This document shows, in pieces, positions 25,853 to 34,529 of a stretch of 64,000 nucleotides of DNA (position 1 is the first letter of the stretch; every line of letters begins with the position of its first letter). The notes below the pieces were generated by a model. That model saw only the letters and a list, made by a program, of their open reading frames with translations. It was not told the DNA's origin and made no database searches. Source of the DNA: Flavobacterium soyangense (GTDB lineage Bacteria; Bacteroidota; Bacteroidia; Flavobacteriales; Flavobacteriaceae); the NCBI RefSeq assembly GCF_015277675.1, contig NZ_JADHEC010000008.1, forward strand, positions 1 to 64,000, written 5' to 3'. A program made the position numbers and the translations under genes.

Positions 25853-26296
25853 TCATCTTGTAAAATACAGATTAAATGTACCTGATTTTCCTCCGTATGT
25901 TCCATCAATTTTTAATATTAATTCGGTAGTATTCAGGCTTGCAACATTAAAAGTTCCATTAAAACTAGAACTGGTGACATTAATTGTTACGGTATTTCCG
26001 CTTTGTGTCCAAGTCCCATCCCTTCCATTAAATACACAATTCAATGAATAGTCACCGTATTTCACAGCACCTCCAGTTAAAAAATCAATATAGTCTTTAT
26101 TACATCCATCCTCATTTTTAAAATAAGATGTTGAGTAAGGAATTGTAATCCCAATGGAAGTTGCTGTTGATTTGTTAAAAACCCATTTCCCACCAATTAA
26201 ATTCAGATCCACAGATCCGCTATCATCTTTAGTGCAAGAAGTAAAAATCATTACTAAAGTTAATGCCGAAACAAATAGTATACTTATTTTTTTCAT
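25853..26296 (-). CDS. small lipocalin-like lipoprotein
   Basis: A 147-residue protein with a lipoprotein signal ending TSC (Cys21) and a beta-rich mature part opening LIGGKWVFNKSTAT, the start typical of Bacteroidota lipocalin-like lipoproteins. It is probably anchored in the cell envelope. Ligand unknown. It lies just upstream (minus strand) of the three small RNA genes and reads in the same direction. Confidence 0.75.
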   Translation of the reverse strand: MKKISILFVSALTLVMIFTSCTKDDSGSVDLNLIGGKWVFNKSTATSIGITIPYSTSYFKNEDGCNKDYIDFLTGGAVKYGDYSLNCVFNGRDGTWTQSGNTVTINVTSSSFNGTFNVASLNTTELILKIDGTYGGKSGTFNLYFTR

Positions 26297-26535
26297 TATT
26301 TTGAATATTGGTTAGCGTACAATAATAAGCAAAAAATTCATAAACAAAAACTACGTCTGCTTATCTACTCACAACACTGATGAATAATAAGTTAAAACTT
26401 AAAATTTTAATTAAATCCCGAAAGAAATCTCATTCCTAAGAGAAACATCTTGATAATTTTTCAATTAAAAATCACATATAACGCTCTATTTTTAAAAGAG
26501 TGTATCTTTGTCATTCATCAATTCTGAAACAAAAA

Positions 26536-27108
26536 ATGAAACTCGTTTTTGCCACCAACAACAAAAATAAAATACTCGAAGTCCAACATATGCTCCCTTC
26601 AACTATTGAGATTATCAGTTTGGAAAGCATCGGTTGTTTCGAAGAAATTCCGGAAACGGCAGCTACTATCGAAGAAAATGCCATCATGAAAGCCAATTAT
26701 GTCACTTACAACTACGGCTACGATTGCTTTGCTGATGACACCGGGCTGGAAGTGGAAGCCTTAAACGGCGAACCAGGCGTATACTCAGCTCGATATGCCG
26801 GCGAACAGCGCAGTTCTGAAGACAATATGAATAAATTATTAAATGCTTTATCTAATGAACCCAACAGAAATGCCCAATTCAAGACCGTAATCGCCTTAAA
26901 CCTAAACGGGAAACAGTATCTTTTTACAGGAATTGCAAAAGGTAAAATCACATTGGAAAAAACAGGAAATCAAGGTTTTGGATACGATCCCATCTTCAAA
27001 CCTGAGGGTTACGAGGTTACTTTTGCGCAACTTTCACTCGAAGAAAAAGGGAGAATTAGCCATCGAGGTAAGGCAACGGAACAACTAATTGCATTCTTAA
27101 AAAACTAA
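26536..27108 (+). CDS. rdgB: RdgB/HAM1 non-canonical purine NTP pyrophosphatase
   Basis: A 190-residue enzyme that hydrolyses dITP, ITP and XTP to monophosphates and so keeps deaminated purines out of nucleic acids. The start at MKLVFATNNKNK gives the family N-terminus (ATxNxxK); an upstream Met is rejected. Further motifs are FADDTGLEVEALNGEPGVYSARYAG, GFGYDPIF and the C-terminal KGRISHRGKA. A TATCTTTG -7 box lies at 26503-26510. Length is normal. Confidence 0.95.
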   Translation: MKLVFATNNKNKILEVQHMLPSTIEIISLESIGCFEEIPETAATIEENAIMKANYVTYNYGYDCFADDTGLEVEALNGEPGVYSARYAGEQRSSEDNMNKLLNALSNEPNRNAQFKTVIALNLNGKQYLFTGIAKGKITLEKTGNQGFGYDPIFKPEGYEVTFAQLSLEEKGRISHRGKATEQLIAFLKN

Positions 27109-27208
27109 CTAATTGATTTTCAAATAACAATAAAATATTAAATCTGAATTTTCCATTAGATTATCTCGTTTATTAGCAGTATTTTTGCACCAAATTTTAA
27201 AAACATAT

Positions 27209-29170
27209 ATGAATAAATTTGAACAATTAGGATTGAGTGAATCGCTACAACGTGCGATTATCGATCTAGGATTTGAGAATCCGACCGAAGTACAGGAGAA
27301 AGCGATTCCCCTATTATTGGAACAAGACATTGATTTAGTTGCGTTGGCTCAGACAGGGACAGGGAAAACGGCAGCTTTTGGTTTTCCAGTCATTCAAAAA
27401 ATTGATGCCAACAACAGAAATACACAGGCGTTAATTTTATCACCTACCCGCGAACTATGTTTGCAGATTACAAACGAGATTAAAAACTACTCAAAATACG
27501 AAAAAGGTATTAATGTAGTGGCAGTTTATGGTGGTGCGAGTATTACAGAACAGGCTAGAGACATCAAAAGAGGCGCACAAATCATTGTGGCTACTCCAGG
27601 TAGAATGCAGGACATGATTAACCGAGGATTGGTAAACATTACCCAGATTAATTATTGTATCCTTGACGAAGCAGATGAAATGTTGAATATGGGTTTCTAC
27701 GAAGACATCGTAAATATCCTTTCAACAACTCCGGACGAAAAAAGCACTTGGTTATTCTCGGCTACAATGCCGGCAGAAGTTGCCCGAATTGCGAAACAAT
27801 TTATGCACAATCCGTTAGAAATAACTGTTGGCGCTAAGAACTCAGGTTCAGCAACGGTTTCACACGAATTTTACTTAGTAAATGCCCGTGACCGTTACGA
27901 AGCTTTAAAACGATTGGCCGATGCTAATCCAGACATTTTCTCAGTAGTTTTTTGTAGAACGAAACGTGATACACAAGCTGTTGCCGAAAAATTAATTGAA
28001 GATGGTTACAGCGCTGCCGCTTTGCACGGAGATTTATCTCAGGCACAGCGCGATGGTGTAATGAAATCTTTTAGAGGTCGCCAAATCCAAATGCTTGTCG
28101 CTACTGATGTGGCTGCTCGTGGAATTGACGTTGATAATATTACTCACGTAGTAAACTATCAGTTACCTGACGAAATAGAAACTTACAATCACCGTTCAGG
28201 CCGTACTGGTCGTGCTGGAAAATTGGGTACTTCTATCGTCATTGTAACCAAAAGTGAAATTCGTAAGATCTCTTCTATCGAAAGAATTATCAAACAGAAA
28301 TTCGAAGAAAAAACAATTCCATCCGGAATCGAAATCTGCGAGATCCAATTGTTGCACTTAGCGAACAAGATTAAAGATACTGAAGTTGATCACGAAATTG
28401 ACAACTACCTTCCTGCTATCAACAATGTATTAGAAGGATTATCGAAAGAAGAATTGATTAAGAAAATGGTTTCTGTTGAATTTAACCGTTTCATCAATTA
28501 CTACAAAAAAACTAGAGACCTTTCTTCTCAATCTTCAGGTTCTGAAAGAAGAGAGCGTGATGACAGAGATGGTGCCCCAAGAGAAAATAACAATGGTGGT
28601 GCCACAAGATACTTTGTGAACATTGGTTCCAGAGACAACTTCGACTGGATGACCTTGAAAGATTATTTGAAAGAAACATTAGACTTAGGTCGTGATGACG
28701 TTTTCAAAGTAGATGTAAAAGAAGGTTTCTCTTTCTTTAACACAGACCCAGAACATACTGATAAAGTAATGGAAATATTAAACAACGTACAATTAGAAGG
28801 ACGTCGTATCAATGTGGAAATTTCTAAAAATGACGGTGGCGGAAGACGCGACCATAACGGAAGAAGTTCCGGTGGTTTTGGCGGAGGTCGTTCAGGTGGT
28901 GACAGAGGTTCAGCCCCAAGAAGAGAAGGAAACTTTGCCCCAAGACGTGAAGGTTCTGGCGGAGGATTTAGAAGCGACAGAAGTTCTGCTCCACGTGAAG
29001 GTGGTTTTGGACCAAGAAGCGCATCAGCTCCAAGAACTGGCGGTTTCTCTGATAGAGCTCCAAGATCCTCAGAAGCTCCAAGACGTGACGGTGGTTCTTC
29101 AGAAAGACCAGCAAGACGTTCTGAAAGTTTTGGTGACGCACCAAGAGAAAGAAGACCAAGAAGAAGTTAA
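27209..29170 (+). CDS. deaD: DEAD-box RNA helicase with DbpA-like domain and Arg/Gly-rich tail
   Basis: A 653-residue helicase. All core motifs are present: Q motif, AQTGTGKT (I), PTREL (Ia), DEAD (II), SATMP (III), ARGIDV (V) and HRSGRTGRAG (VI). A DbpA/CsdA-type RNA-binding domain covers about residues 470-545 (RYFVNIGSRDNFDWMTLKDYL). The last roughly 110 residues are low-complexity RGG/PRR/SAPR sequence that should bind RNA and favour phase separation. It likely serves ribosome assembly and RNA decay in the cold. The start at MNKFEQLGLSE was chosen by family; a TATTTTTG box lies at 27180-27187. Confidence 0.95.
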   Translation: MNKFEQLGLSESLQRAIIDLGFENPTEVQEKAIPLLLEQDIDLVALAQTGTGKTAAFGFPVIQKIDANNRNTQALILSPTRELCLQITNEIKNYSKYEKGINVVAVYGGASITEQARDIKRGAQIIVATPGRMQDMINRGLVNITQINYCILDEADEMLNMGFYEDIVNILSTTPDEKSTWLFSATMPAEVARIAKQFMHNPLEITVGAKNSGSATVSHEFYLVNARDRYEALKRLADANPDIFSVVFCRTKRDTQAVAEKLIEDGYSAAALHGDLSQAQRDGVMKSFRGRQIQMLVATDVAARGIDVDNITHVVNYQLPDEIETYNHRSGRTGRAGKLGTSIVIVTKSEIRKISSIERIIKQKFEEKTIPSGIEICEIQLLHLANKIKDTEVDHEIDNYLPAINNVLEGLSKEELIKKMVSVEFNRFINYYKKTRDLSSQSSGSERRERDDRDGAPRENNNGGATRYFVNIGSRDNFDWMTLKDYLKETLDLGRDDVFKVDVKEGFSFFNTDPEHTDKVMEILNNVQLEGRRINVEISKNDGGGRRDHNGRSSGGFGGGRSGGDRGSAPRREGNFAPRREGSGGGFRSDRSSAPREGGFGPRSASAPRTGGFSDRAPRSSEAPRRDGGSSERPARRSESFGDAPRERRPRRS

Positions 29171-29171
29171 A

Positions 29172-29210
29172 TCCTCACCCTAGCCCCCCTCTCCAAACGA
29201 GGGGGGAATT
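29172..29210 (+). repeat. intergenic GC-rich palindrome
   Basis: cctagccccccTCtccaaaCGAggggggaa forms a 7-8-bp stem of C6/G6 unlike the surrounding AT-rich DNA, directly after the helicase stop. Similar C/G palindromes are dispersed between genes in many bacterial genomes. It may act as a terminator or mRNA stabiliser, although no T tract follows. Confidence 0.6.
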
Positions 29211-29312
29211 ATGGTATTGAAAATTAATTCATTTGTTAATTTTCTTATAATTATATTGAAACTACAAAATATTTAATCCCGTTTTATTACTTTTAAAGTT
29301 TTAAATCAGTTT

Positions 29313-30080
29313 ATGAAATATTTTGTAGTTTTCTTTTTTTTAATACTCTCCTCAACAGCTTTTTCGCAAGTCATTGAACCAGGTCAAACCGTAACCGGTA
29401 CTATTCTTAATGACAACACGAAATTTCCATTGCCAAATGTAAATATCATCAACATTAATAAAGTTAGAGGTACAACTACGGATGATAGAGGTAATTTTGA
29501 ACTTGCTGTTTCCGTAAATGATACTTTGCATATTAGTTGTATTGGATTTCAATCCCTAAAAATTAAGGTTACCAATGACTGGGTAAAAACCAAAACCACT
29601 ACAATTCAACTTACCGAAAAAGCCTATGCGCTCGAAGAAGTAATCGTAGGACGATACAACTTAACCGGCTATATCGAAGTGGATTCTAAATTGATTCCAG
29701 TAAAAGAAAATTATCGCTACAGCATTTCAGGTTTGACCGAAGGTTATGAAGCTGGTGAATATTCGCCAAATGCTTTCGGAAAAGTGATGGGTTCCATTTT
29801 TAATCCTGCTGATGCACTATATAATTTCTTTGGAAAAAAACCTACTGAACTTAAAAGGTTGAAAGAAATGAAAAAAGACGATACCGTTCGAAATCTTTTG
29901 GAAACCAAGTATGATCGTGAAACCATTGCCGTATTGCTGGGTGTGGACAAAAAGGAAATTCCTGAAATTCTCGAACGTTGTAATTACTCCGAATCGTTTG
30001 TAAAAACCGCCAATGACCTGCAAATTCTGGATGCTATCAGCTCCTGTTATGAAGAATATAAAATCCTGAAACGGAAATAA
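29313..30080 (+). CDS. exported protein with CarboxypepD_reg-like domain
   Basis: A 255-residue protein with a signal peptide (ending STAFSQ). Residues about 25-105 form a carboxypeptidase-regulatory-like beta-sandwich (VTGTILNDNTKFPLPNVNI ... TTDDRGNFELAVSVNDTLHISCIGFQSL), the domain that heads many TonB-dependent receptors, but no plug or barrel follows. The C-terminal half is helical, Lys/Glu-rich and unrecognised. It is likely periplasmic or outer-membrane associated. Function unknown. Confidence 0.82.
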   Translation: MKYFVVFFFLILSSTAFSQVIEPGQTVTGTILNDNTKFPLPNVNIININKVRGTTTDDRGNFELAVSVNDTLHISCIGFQSLKIKVTNDWVKTKTTTIQLTEKAYALEEVIVGRYNLTGYIEVDSKLIPVKENYRYSISGLTEGYEAGEYSPNAFGKVMGSIFNPADALYNFFGKKPTELKRLKEMKKDDTVRNLLETKYDRETIAVLLGVDKKEIPEILERCNYSESFVKTANDLQILDAISSCYEEYKILKRK

Positions 30081-30101
30081 TAATCCGATAAAAACAAGTG
30101 T

Positions 30102-30136
30102 AATCCTTGATTGTGCAAACGGTCAGGGATTTTTTA
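30102..30136 (+). terminator. intrinsic terminator
   Basis: Stem AATCCTTGA / TCAGGGATT (9 bp with one G-T pair), 12-nt loop, followed by Ts, 22 bp after the preceding gene's stop. Confidence 0.7.
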
Positions 30137-30250
30137 CGCTAAAAACAGTTATAGATTACCAGAGATACTAATTCGTTTTTCTTAATCCCATTTGAAAGAC
30201 ACAGATCTAAAAAAAGATGAACTCAAAAACAAAACCACTTAAATCAATAA

Positions 30251-30411
30251 TCAAATAGTAGCGTTTGCAAAGCGTTCTTTCTCTGAAGATTGTAATTTTA
30301 GAAAATAATTTTCAATCAACATAAACAAAGGTTTACCTAATAGCTTTATCTTACCGTGCGATGACCAAATTCTTTTTAGCGATTTACATAACCACTTATA
30401 ACAACGGTTTT
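30251..30411 (-). pseudogene. possible 3' fragment of a lost minus-strand gene
   Basis: One minus-strand frame is open for about 53 codons and ends in TGA at 30251-30253. Its last part reads like real protein (LLGKPLFMLIENYFLKLQ, then SSEKERFANATI), but there is no start codon and no homologue was recognised. The rest of the gap 30081-30545 holds only the terminator above and a short direct repeat (ttgctaggga, twice near 30418-30438). Confidence 0.25.
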
Positions 30412-30545
30412 AAAAAATTGCTAGGGAATTGCTAGGGGAAAATATAATTTTCATAACTTCGTTTTGTTCTAATGTAAAAAGAAGCGTTTCAAAAGTTGCA
30501 CCTTTTTAAAGCACTAGAACATTAACAATTTAAAAACATAAGACT

Positions 30546-30923
30546 ATGAAACAGAAAATTATTTTTGTCATAAGCCTACTTTTTGGACTTATGTTTATCA
30601 ACTCAGGACTAAACAAGTTCTTTAACTACATTCCTGCTCCAGCAGACCTTCCGGAAAAATTGGTCAAAACTATGAAAGCCTTTATGGAAATTGGCTGGCT
30701 ATTTCCGCTTGTAGCAGTTGCTGAAATCCTTGGTGGTATTCTTTTTATAATTCCAAAGTTCAGAGCACTTGGAGCCGTTGTCATTTTTCCTATAATGATT
30801 GGAATCCTTTTAACTCATATCCTAACAGCACCTTCTGGATTACCTATTGCATTAGTGCTGTTTGCTATAAACTTATGGGTGATTTATGAGAATAGAGATA
30901 AATACCTTCCAATGGTGAAGTGA
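30546..30923 (+). CDS. DoxX-family small membrane protein
   Basis: A 125-residue protein with four predicted transmembrane segments (residues about 5-22, 50-68, 74-92 and 97-113) and the DoxX-type opening GLMFINSGLNKFF. It lies in the inner membrane. DoxX-like proteins have varied roles; none can be assigned. It is a single gene. Confidence 0.82.
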   Translation: MKQKIIFVISLLFGLMFINSGLNKFFNYIPAPADLPEKLVKTMKAFMEIGWLFPLVAVAEILGGILFIIPKFRALGAVVIFPIMIGILLTHILTAPSGLPIALVLFAINLWVIYENRDKYLPMVK

Positions 30924-30969
30924 CAATCTATTTATTGCCATTCATAAAATTAAACACGACTAATAAAGT

Positions 30970-31356
30970 TTAATCTATTTCAATTCCAATTTCTTCCAGA
31001 ATTTCAAAAAGATAGACACTTTGACTTGGATCATATTTCTCAACCCCACTTTGATACCACTTCGAAATTATATTCAGTTGAAATAAAGTATAATCATCTG
31101 TATCTTCTATACTTAGTCCAAGCAAACCTGCAAGAAGAAATTCTTCTAAAACTTTAATGGTAACCGTACGTTGAGGGATTCCTTTTGAAATTTGTCCGTT
31201 CATTTCCTCATAATCCATCCTCCCGGAATTAAATCCCGAAATAAAAGCGATACTGTTTTTTTTACTGTCAATTTGCAAAAAAGGATCCTGACCATTTGAA
31301 TATCCTTGAAAATAATCTTGTCTATAGGTAGTACTAAATATCTTTTTCGTTCCCAT
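30970..31356 (-). CDS. hypothetical soluble protein
   Basis: A 128-residue acidic protein without a signal peptide, membrane segment or recognised domain. The C-terminal half (VLEEFLLAGLLGLSIEDTDDYTLFQLNIISKWYQS) looks helical. The frame is solid and overlaps no better candidate. A longer shadow frame on the same strand, partly covering its upstream region, was discarded. Not recognised. Confidence 0.6.
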   Translation of the reverse strand: MGTKKIFSTTYRQDYFQGYSNGQDPFLQIDSKKNSIAFISGFNSGRMDYEEMNGQISKGIPQRTVTIKVLEEFLLAGLLGLSIEDTDDYTLFQLNIISKWYQSGVEKYDPSQSVYLFEILEEIGIEID

Positions 31357-31501
31357 GAAATGAACTGTTTAAAAATTTCTAACCAAACATATAAACAATA
31401 TCTTATTAATAATATTAAAATCGTTAAAAGGGAAAAATACCCTTTAAATAACAAGGGCAATGCAGTTTGTCGATAAAAAAACAGGAAGAATAATGATTTT
31501 T

Positions 31502-32158
31502 CTATAATTCAGAAAAATACCTTTCTTCGATTCTTTTGATGTCTTTTATGGAATTTTTGGCCCAAGCCAATCTTTTTACCAAGATTTCTTCTTCGGATAA
31601 ATGCCAATCAATATCTGAATTTCGCAGTCGGTTCATCAGATTCTGGATAATAATTGCTGCCGAAACCGAAATATTCAAACTTTCAGTAAAACCAACCATT
31701 GGAATTTTAAGAAAACCATCAGCTTTTTGTAAAATCTCCTCCGACAATCCATCTCGTTCCGTTCCAAAAAACAAGGCACTGGGTTTCGAAATATCAAAAT
31801 CATCCAGCAAACAATCATTCTCGTGTGGTGTTGTCGCAATGATTTGGTAGCCTTGACTTTTCAAAGTATCGATGCAATTTGTAACATTGTCAAATTTATT
31901 AATGTCAACCCATTTTTGGGCACCCATCGCAATTTCTTTGTCGATGCTCTTGCCGTAACGCTGTTCGATCACGTTCAATTCCTGAATACCAAAAATCTCG
32001 CAACTGCGCATCACCGCACTGGCATTATGCATTTGAAAAATATCTTCCACGGCAATTGTAAAATGCTTGGTTCTGTTTTCCAATACTTTCAGAAACTTGC
32101 TTTTTCGGTTTTCGGTCAGGATGTTTTCGAGAAAAGTGAGGTAATTGAGATCAATCAT
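31502..32158 (-). CDS. trmH: SpoU/TrmH-family RNA 2'-O-methyltransferase
   Basis: A 218-residue SPOUT methyltransferase with the three family motifs: HNASAVMRSCEIFGI (1), SALFFGTERDGLS (2) and IPMVGFTESLNISVSAAI (3), which build the knotted SAM site. By length and closeness to TrmH it probably methylates G18 of tRNA, but a 23S rRNA target is possible. It is divergent from cobB, with about 85 bp between them. Confidence 0.9.
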   Translation of the reverse strand: MIDLNYLTFLENILTENRKSKFLKVLENRTKHFTIAVEDIFQMHNASAVMRSCEIFGIQELNVIEQRYGKSIDKEIAMGAQKWVDINKFDNVTNCIDTLKSQGYQIIATTPHENDCLLDDFDISKPSALFFGTERDGLSEEILQKADGFLKIPMVGFTESLNISVSAAIIIQNLMNRLRNSDIDWHLSEEEILVKRLAWAKNSIKDIKRIEERYFSEL

Positions 32159-32210
32159 ATTACGGAATTATTTTTGGTAAAAATAGTAAAAAAGAGTAAT
32201 TTTAAATATC

Positions 32211-32218
32211 TAATTTTG
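32211..32218 (+). promoter_or_regulatory. -7 box of cobB
   Basis: TAATTTTG matches TAnnTTTG and lies 25 bp before the cobB ATG. Confidence 0.5.
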
Positions 32219-32243
32219 TCATTATAAAGAAAAGAGGAATAGC

Positions 32244-32990
32244 ATGAAAAAGAAACTAGTCGTACTAACCGGAGCCGGAATTAGTGCCGAGAGTGGCATC
32301 AAAACCTTTCGCGACGCCGGAGGACTTTGGGAAGGACACAATGTTATGGATGTGGCAACACCGGAAGGTTGGCATAAAAACCCAAAATTAGTGATGGATT
32401 TTTACAACCAAAGACGCCAACAATTACATGAAGTGCAACCCAATTTAGGACACGAAATTTTAGCCGAATTAGAACAAGATTTCGAGGTTTTCATCATTAC
32501 CCAAAATGTGGATAACCTTCACGAAAAATCAGGAAGTTCAAATGTGTTGCATCTTCACGGCGAATTGTTAAAAGTTAGAAGCACAGTAAACAGCAACTAC
32601 ATCCTGGATTGGCAAGGCGATTTAAATTTTGGCGATGTCGATGACAACGGAAATCAATTGCGGCCACATATCGTCTGGTTTGGTGAGGAAGTTCCAGCCT
32701 TGGAAGAAGCCGTGACAATTGTCGGAAATGCTGATATTCTGGTCATCATTGGCACTTCCTTGCAAGTTTATCCGGCTGCAGGTCTTATGAATTTTGCTAA
32801 AACAACAATTCCGGTTTTTTATATTGATCCAAAACCTGCAGAAATTTACAATTTACAAAATGACATCAAAGTGATTGCAACTACAGGCTCAAAAGGAATG
32901 GAAATCGTTCAAAAAGAGCTTAAAAAATTACATTATCAAAGTAGAACAGGCCTATTTGTCATTTCGCCGAAGGAGACTCGAACGAAGTGA
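32244..32990 (+). CDS. cobB: Sir2-family NAD-dependent protein deacylase
   Basis: A 248-residue sirtuin, class III by its size and motifs: GAGISAESGIKTFR near the N-terminus, TQNVDNLHE, the catalytic His in LHLHGEL, and GTSLQVYPAAG. It removes acyl groups from protein Lys using NAD+. The CxxC zinc pairs are not seen (the region after HGEL lacks Cys), as in many bacterial sirtuins of this subgroup. The last 11 residues are encoded by a palindromic repeat (32955-33082), so the C-terminus was extended by that insertion. Confidence 0.93.
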   Translation: MKKKLVVLTGAGISAESGIKTFRDAGGLWEGHNVMDVATPEGWHKNPKLVMDFYNQRRQQLHEVQPNLGHEILAELEQDFEVFIITQNVDNLHEKSGSSNVLHLHGELLKVRSTVNSNYILDWQGDLNFGDVDDNGNQLRPHIVWFGEEVPALEEAVTIVGNADILVIIGTSLQVYPAAGLMNFAKTTIPVFYIDPKPAEIYNLQNDIKVIATTGSKGMEIVQKELKKLHYQSRTGLFVISPKETRTK

Positions 32991-33082
32991 ACAGGGGAAC
33001 AAATCTCATCACGAGAGAACTAATGCGATTTACTTCGCCTGTTCTGGCATAGCTCTCGGGTCTCCTTCGTCGAAATGACAAA
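32955..33082. repeat. 128-bp palindromic intergenic repeat (MITE/REP-like)
   Basis: The ends form a 22-bp near-perfect inverted repeat: TTTGTCATTTCGCCGAAGGAGA on the left and its inverse with one mismatch on the right (tctccttcgtcgaaatgacaaa). The inside has further short complementary blocks (aagtgaacaggg / cctgttc). This GTCATTTCGxCGAAGGAGA type is, to my knowledge, widely dispersed in Flavobacteriia. It sits across the 3' end of cobB. Confidence 0.85.
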
Positions 33083-33121
33083 AAATATCCAACACATAAC
33101 TCAAAACTTATAACTTATAAC

Positions 33122-33129
33122 TATTTTTG
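33122..33129 (+). promoter_or_regulatory. -7 box of purB
   Basis: TATTTTTG (TAnnTTTG), 23 bp before the purB ATG. Confidence 0.5.
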
Positions 33130-33152
33130 CGCTTTCTAACAACACAACAACA

Positions 33153-34499
33153 ATGACTACATTAAACGAATTAAACGCCGTATCGCCAATCGACGGTAGA
33201 TACAGAAGCAAAACAAGTTCACTTTCAAAATTCTTTTCTGAAGAAGCTTTAATCAAATACCGCGTATTGGTAGAAATTGAATATTTTATTGCGCTTTGCG
33301 AAATCCCATTACCTCAACTTGCAGACGTAAACCCAAATTTATTCGAAAGTTTGCGCAACATCTATAAAAACTTCTCTACCGAAGACGCTCTTTGGATAAA
33401 AGAAACCGAAAAAGTGACCAACCACGATGTAAAAGCCGTGGAATATTTTATAAAAGACGCATTCGAAAAACTGGGATTGTCTCAATATAAAGAGTTCATC
33501 CACTTTGGACTTACTTCACAAGACATCAACAATACCGCAATTCCACTTTCGACAAAAGAAGCTTTCGAGAGAGTATATATGCCGTCGTTGATTTCTTTGA
33601 CGTCCAAATTGAAAGATTTAAGCATTGAATGGAAGGACATTCCAATGCTCGCTAAAACACATGGACAGCCGGCTTCACCAACCCGATTGGGAAAGGAAAT
33701 TGGTGTTTTTGTAGAACGTTTAGAAGAGCAAATGCGTTTGTTGTTTAATGTTCCCTTTGCAGCAAAATTTGGTGGTGCAACCGGAAATTACAATGCGCAT
33801 CACGTGGCATATCCACAAATTAACTGGAGAAAATTCGGAGGGGATTTTGTTGAGGAAAAACTGGGTTTACACCACTCTTTCCCGACTACACAAATCGAAC
33901 ATTACGATCACTTTGCAGCTTTCTTTGATGCATTAAAAAGAATAAATACTATCGTAATTGACTTGGATCGAGATATTTGGACGTATGTTTCAATGGAATA
34001 TTTCAAACAAAAAATCAAGGAGGGAGAAATTGGTTCATCGGCAATGCCACACAAAGTAAACCCGATAGATTTTGAAAATTCCGAAGGAAATCTGGGAATG
34101 GCAAATGCAATTTTCGAACATCTTTCTGCCAAATTACCATTATCAAGATTGCAACGCGATTTGACAGACAGTACCGTTTTAAGAAACATTGGAGTACCTA
34201 TTGGACATACTTTAATCGCTTTTGAAGCTACTTTGAAAGGTTTGAATAAATTACTTTTGAACGAACCGAAATTCCACGAAGATTTAGAAAAAAACTGGGC
34301 GGTGGTTGCCGAAGCGATTCAAACTATTTTGCGTCGCGAAGGGTATCCAAATCCTTATGAAGCCCTGAAAGGACTGACCAGAACCAACGAAGCGATTGAT
34401 AAAAAAGCAATTCATAATTTTATTGCAACCTTGGAAGTTTCTGCTGAAATAAAAGCAGAATTAATGCAAATCACACCAAGTAATTTCTTGGGGATTTAA
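33153..34499 (+). CDS. purB: adenylosuccinate lyase
   Basis: A 448-residue fumarase/aspartase-superfamily lyase. It opens with ELNAVSPIDGRYRSKT, has the catalytic regions HFGLTSQDINNTA and KTHGQPASPT, and the signature loop GSSAMPHKVNPIDFENSEGN. It cleaves SAICAR and adenylosuccinate to release fumarate in purine synthesis. Homotetramer, cytoplasmic. Length is normal for the E. coli-type subgroup. Confidence 0.97.
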   Translation: MTTLNELNAVSPIDGRYRSKTSSLSKFFSEEALIKYRVLVEIEYFIALCEIPLPQLADVNPNLFESLRNIYKNFSTEDALWIKETEKVTNHDVKAVEYFIKDAFEKLGLSQYKEFIHFGLTSQDINNTAIPLSTKEAFERVYMPSLISLTSKLKDLSIEWKDIPMLAKTHGQPASPTRLGKEIGVFVERLEEQMRLLFNVPFAAKFGGATGNYNAHHVAYPQINWRKFGGDFVEEKLGLHHSFPTTQIEHYDHFAAFFDALKRINTIVIDLDRDIWTYVSMEYFKQKIKEGEIGSSAMPHKVNPIDFENSEGNLGMANAIFEHLSAKLPLSRLQRDLTDSTVLRNIGVPIGHTLIAFEATLKGLNKLLLNEPKFHEDLEKNWAVVAEAIQTILRREGYPNPYEALKGLTRTNEAIDKKAIHNFIATLEVSAEIKAELMQITPSNFLGI

Positions 34500-34529
34500 T
34501 ACTAAAAACCATTTTTAAAGTACAAAGTA

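Noticed and set aside
25676..25885. 69-residue plus-strand frame after the third small RNA
   Set aside because: It starts inside the promoter of small RNA copy C and has no protein-like features; the region is better explained by the RNA promoter and the end of the lipoprotein gene.
28812..29183. 123-residue frame within the 3' end of the helicase gene
   Set aside because: It is a frame-shifted shadow of the Arg/Gly/Ser-rich repeat tail of the DEAD-box helicase; its Glu/Val-rich repeats are the out-of-frame reading.
21..30412. TAACGG/CCGTTATA motifs near 24, 1779, 21888 and 30404 as integron attC-like sites bordering accessory genes
   Set aside because: The motif is short and a handful of copies is expected by chance in 64 kb; no paired core sites, imperfect attC palindromes or integrase gene were found.
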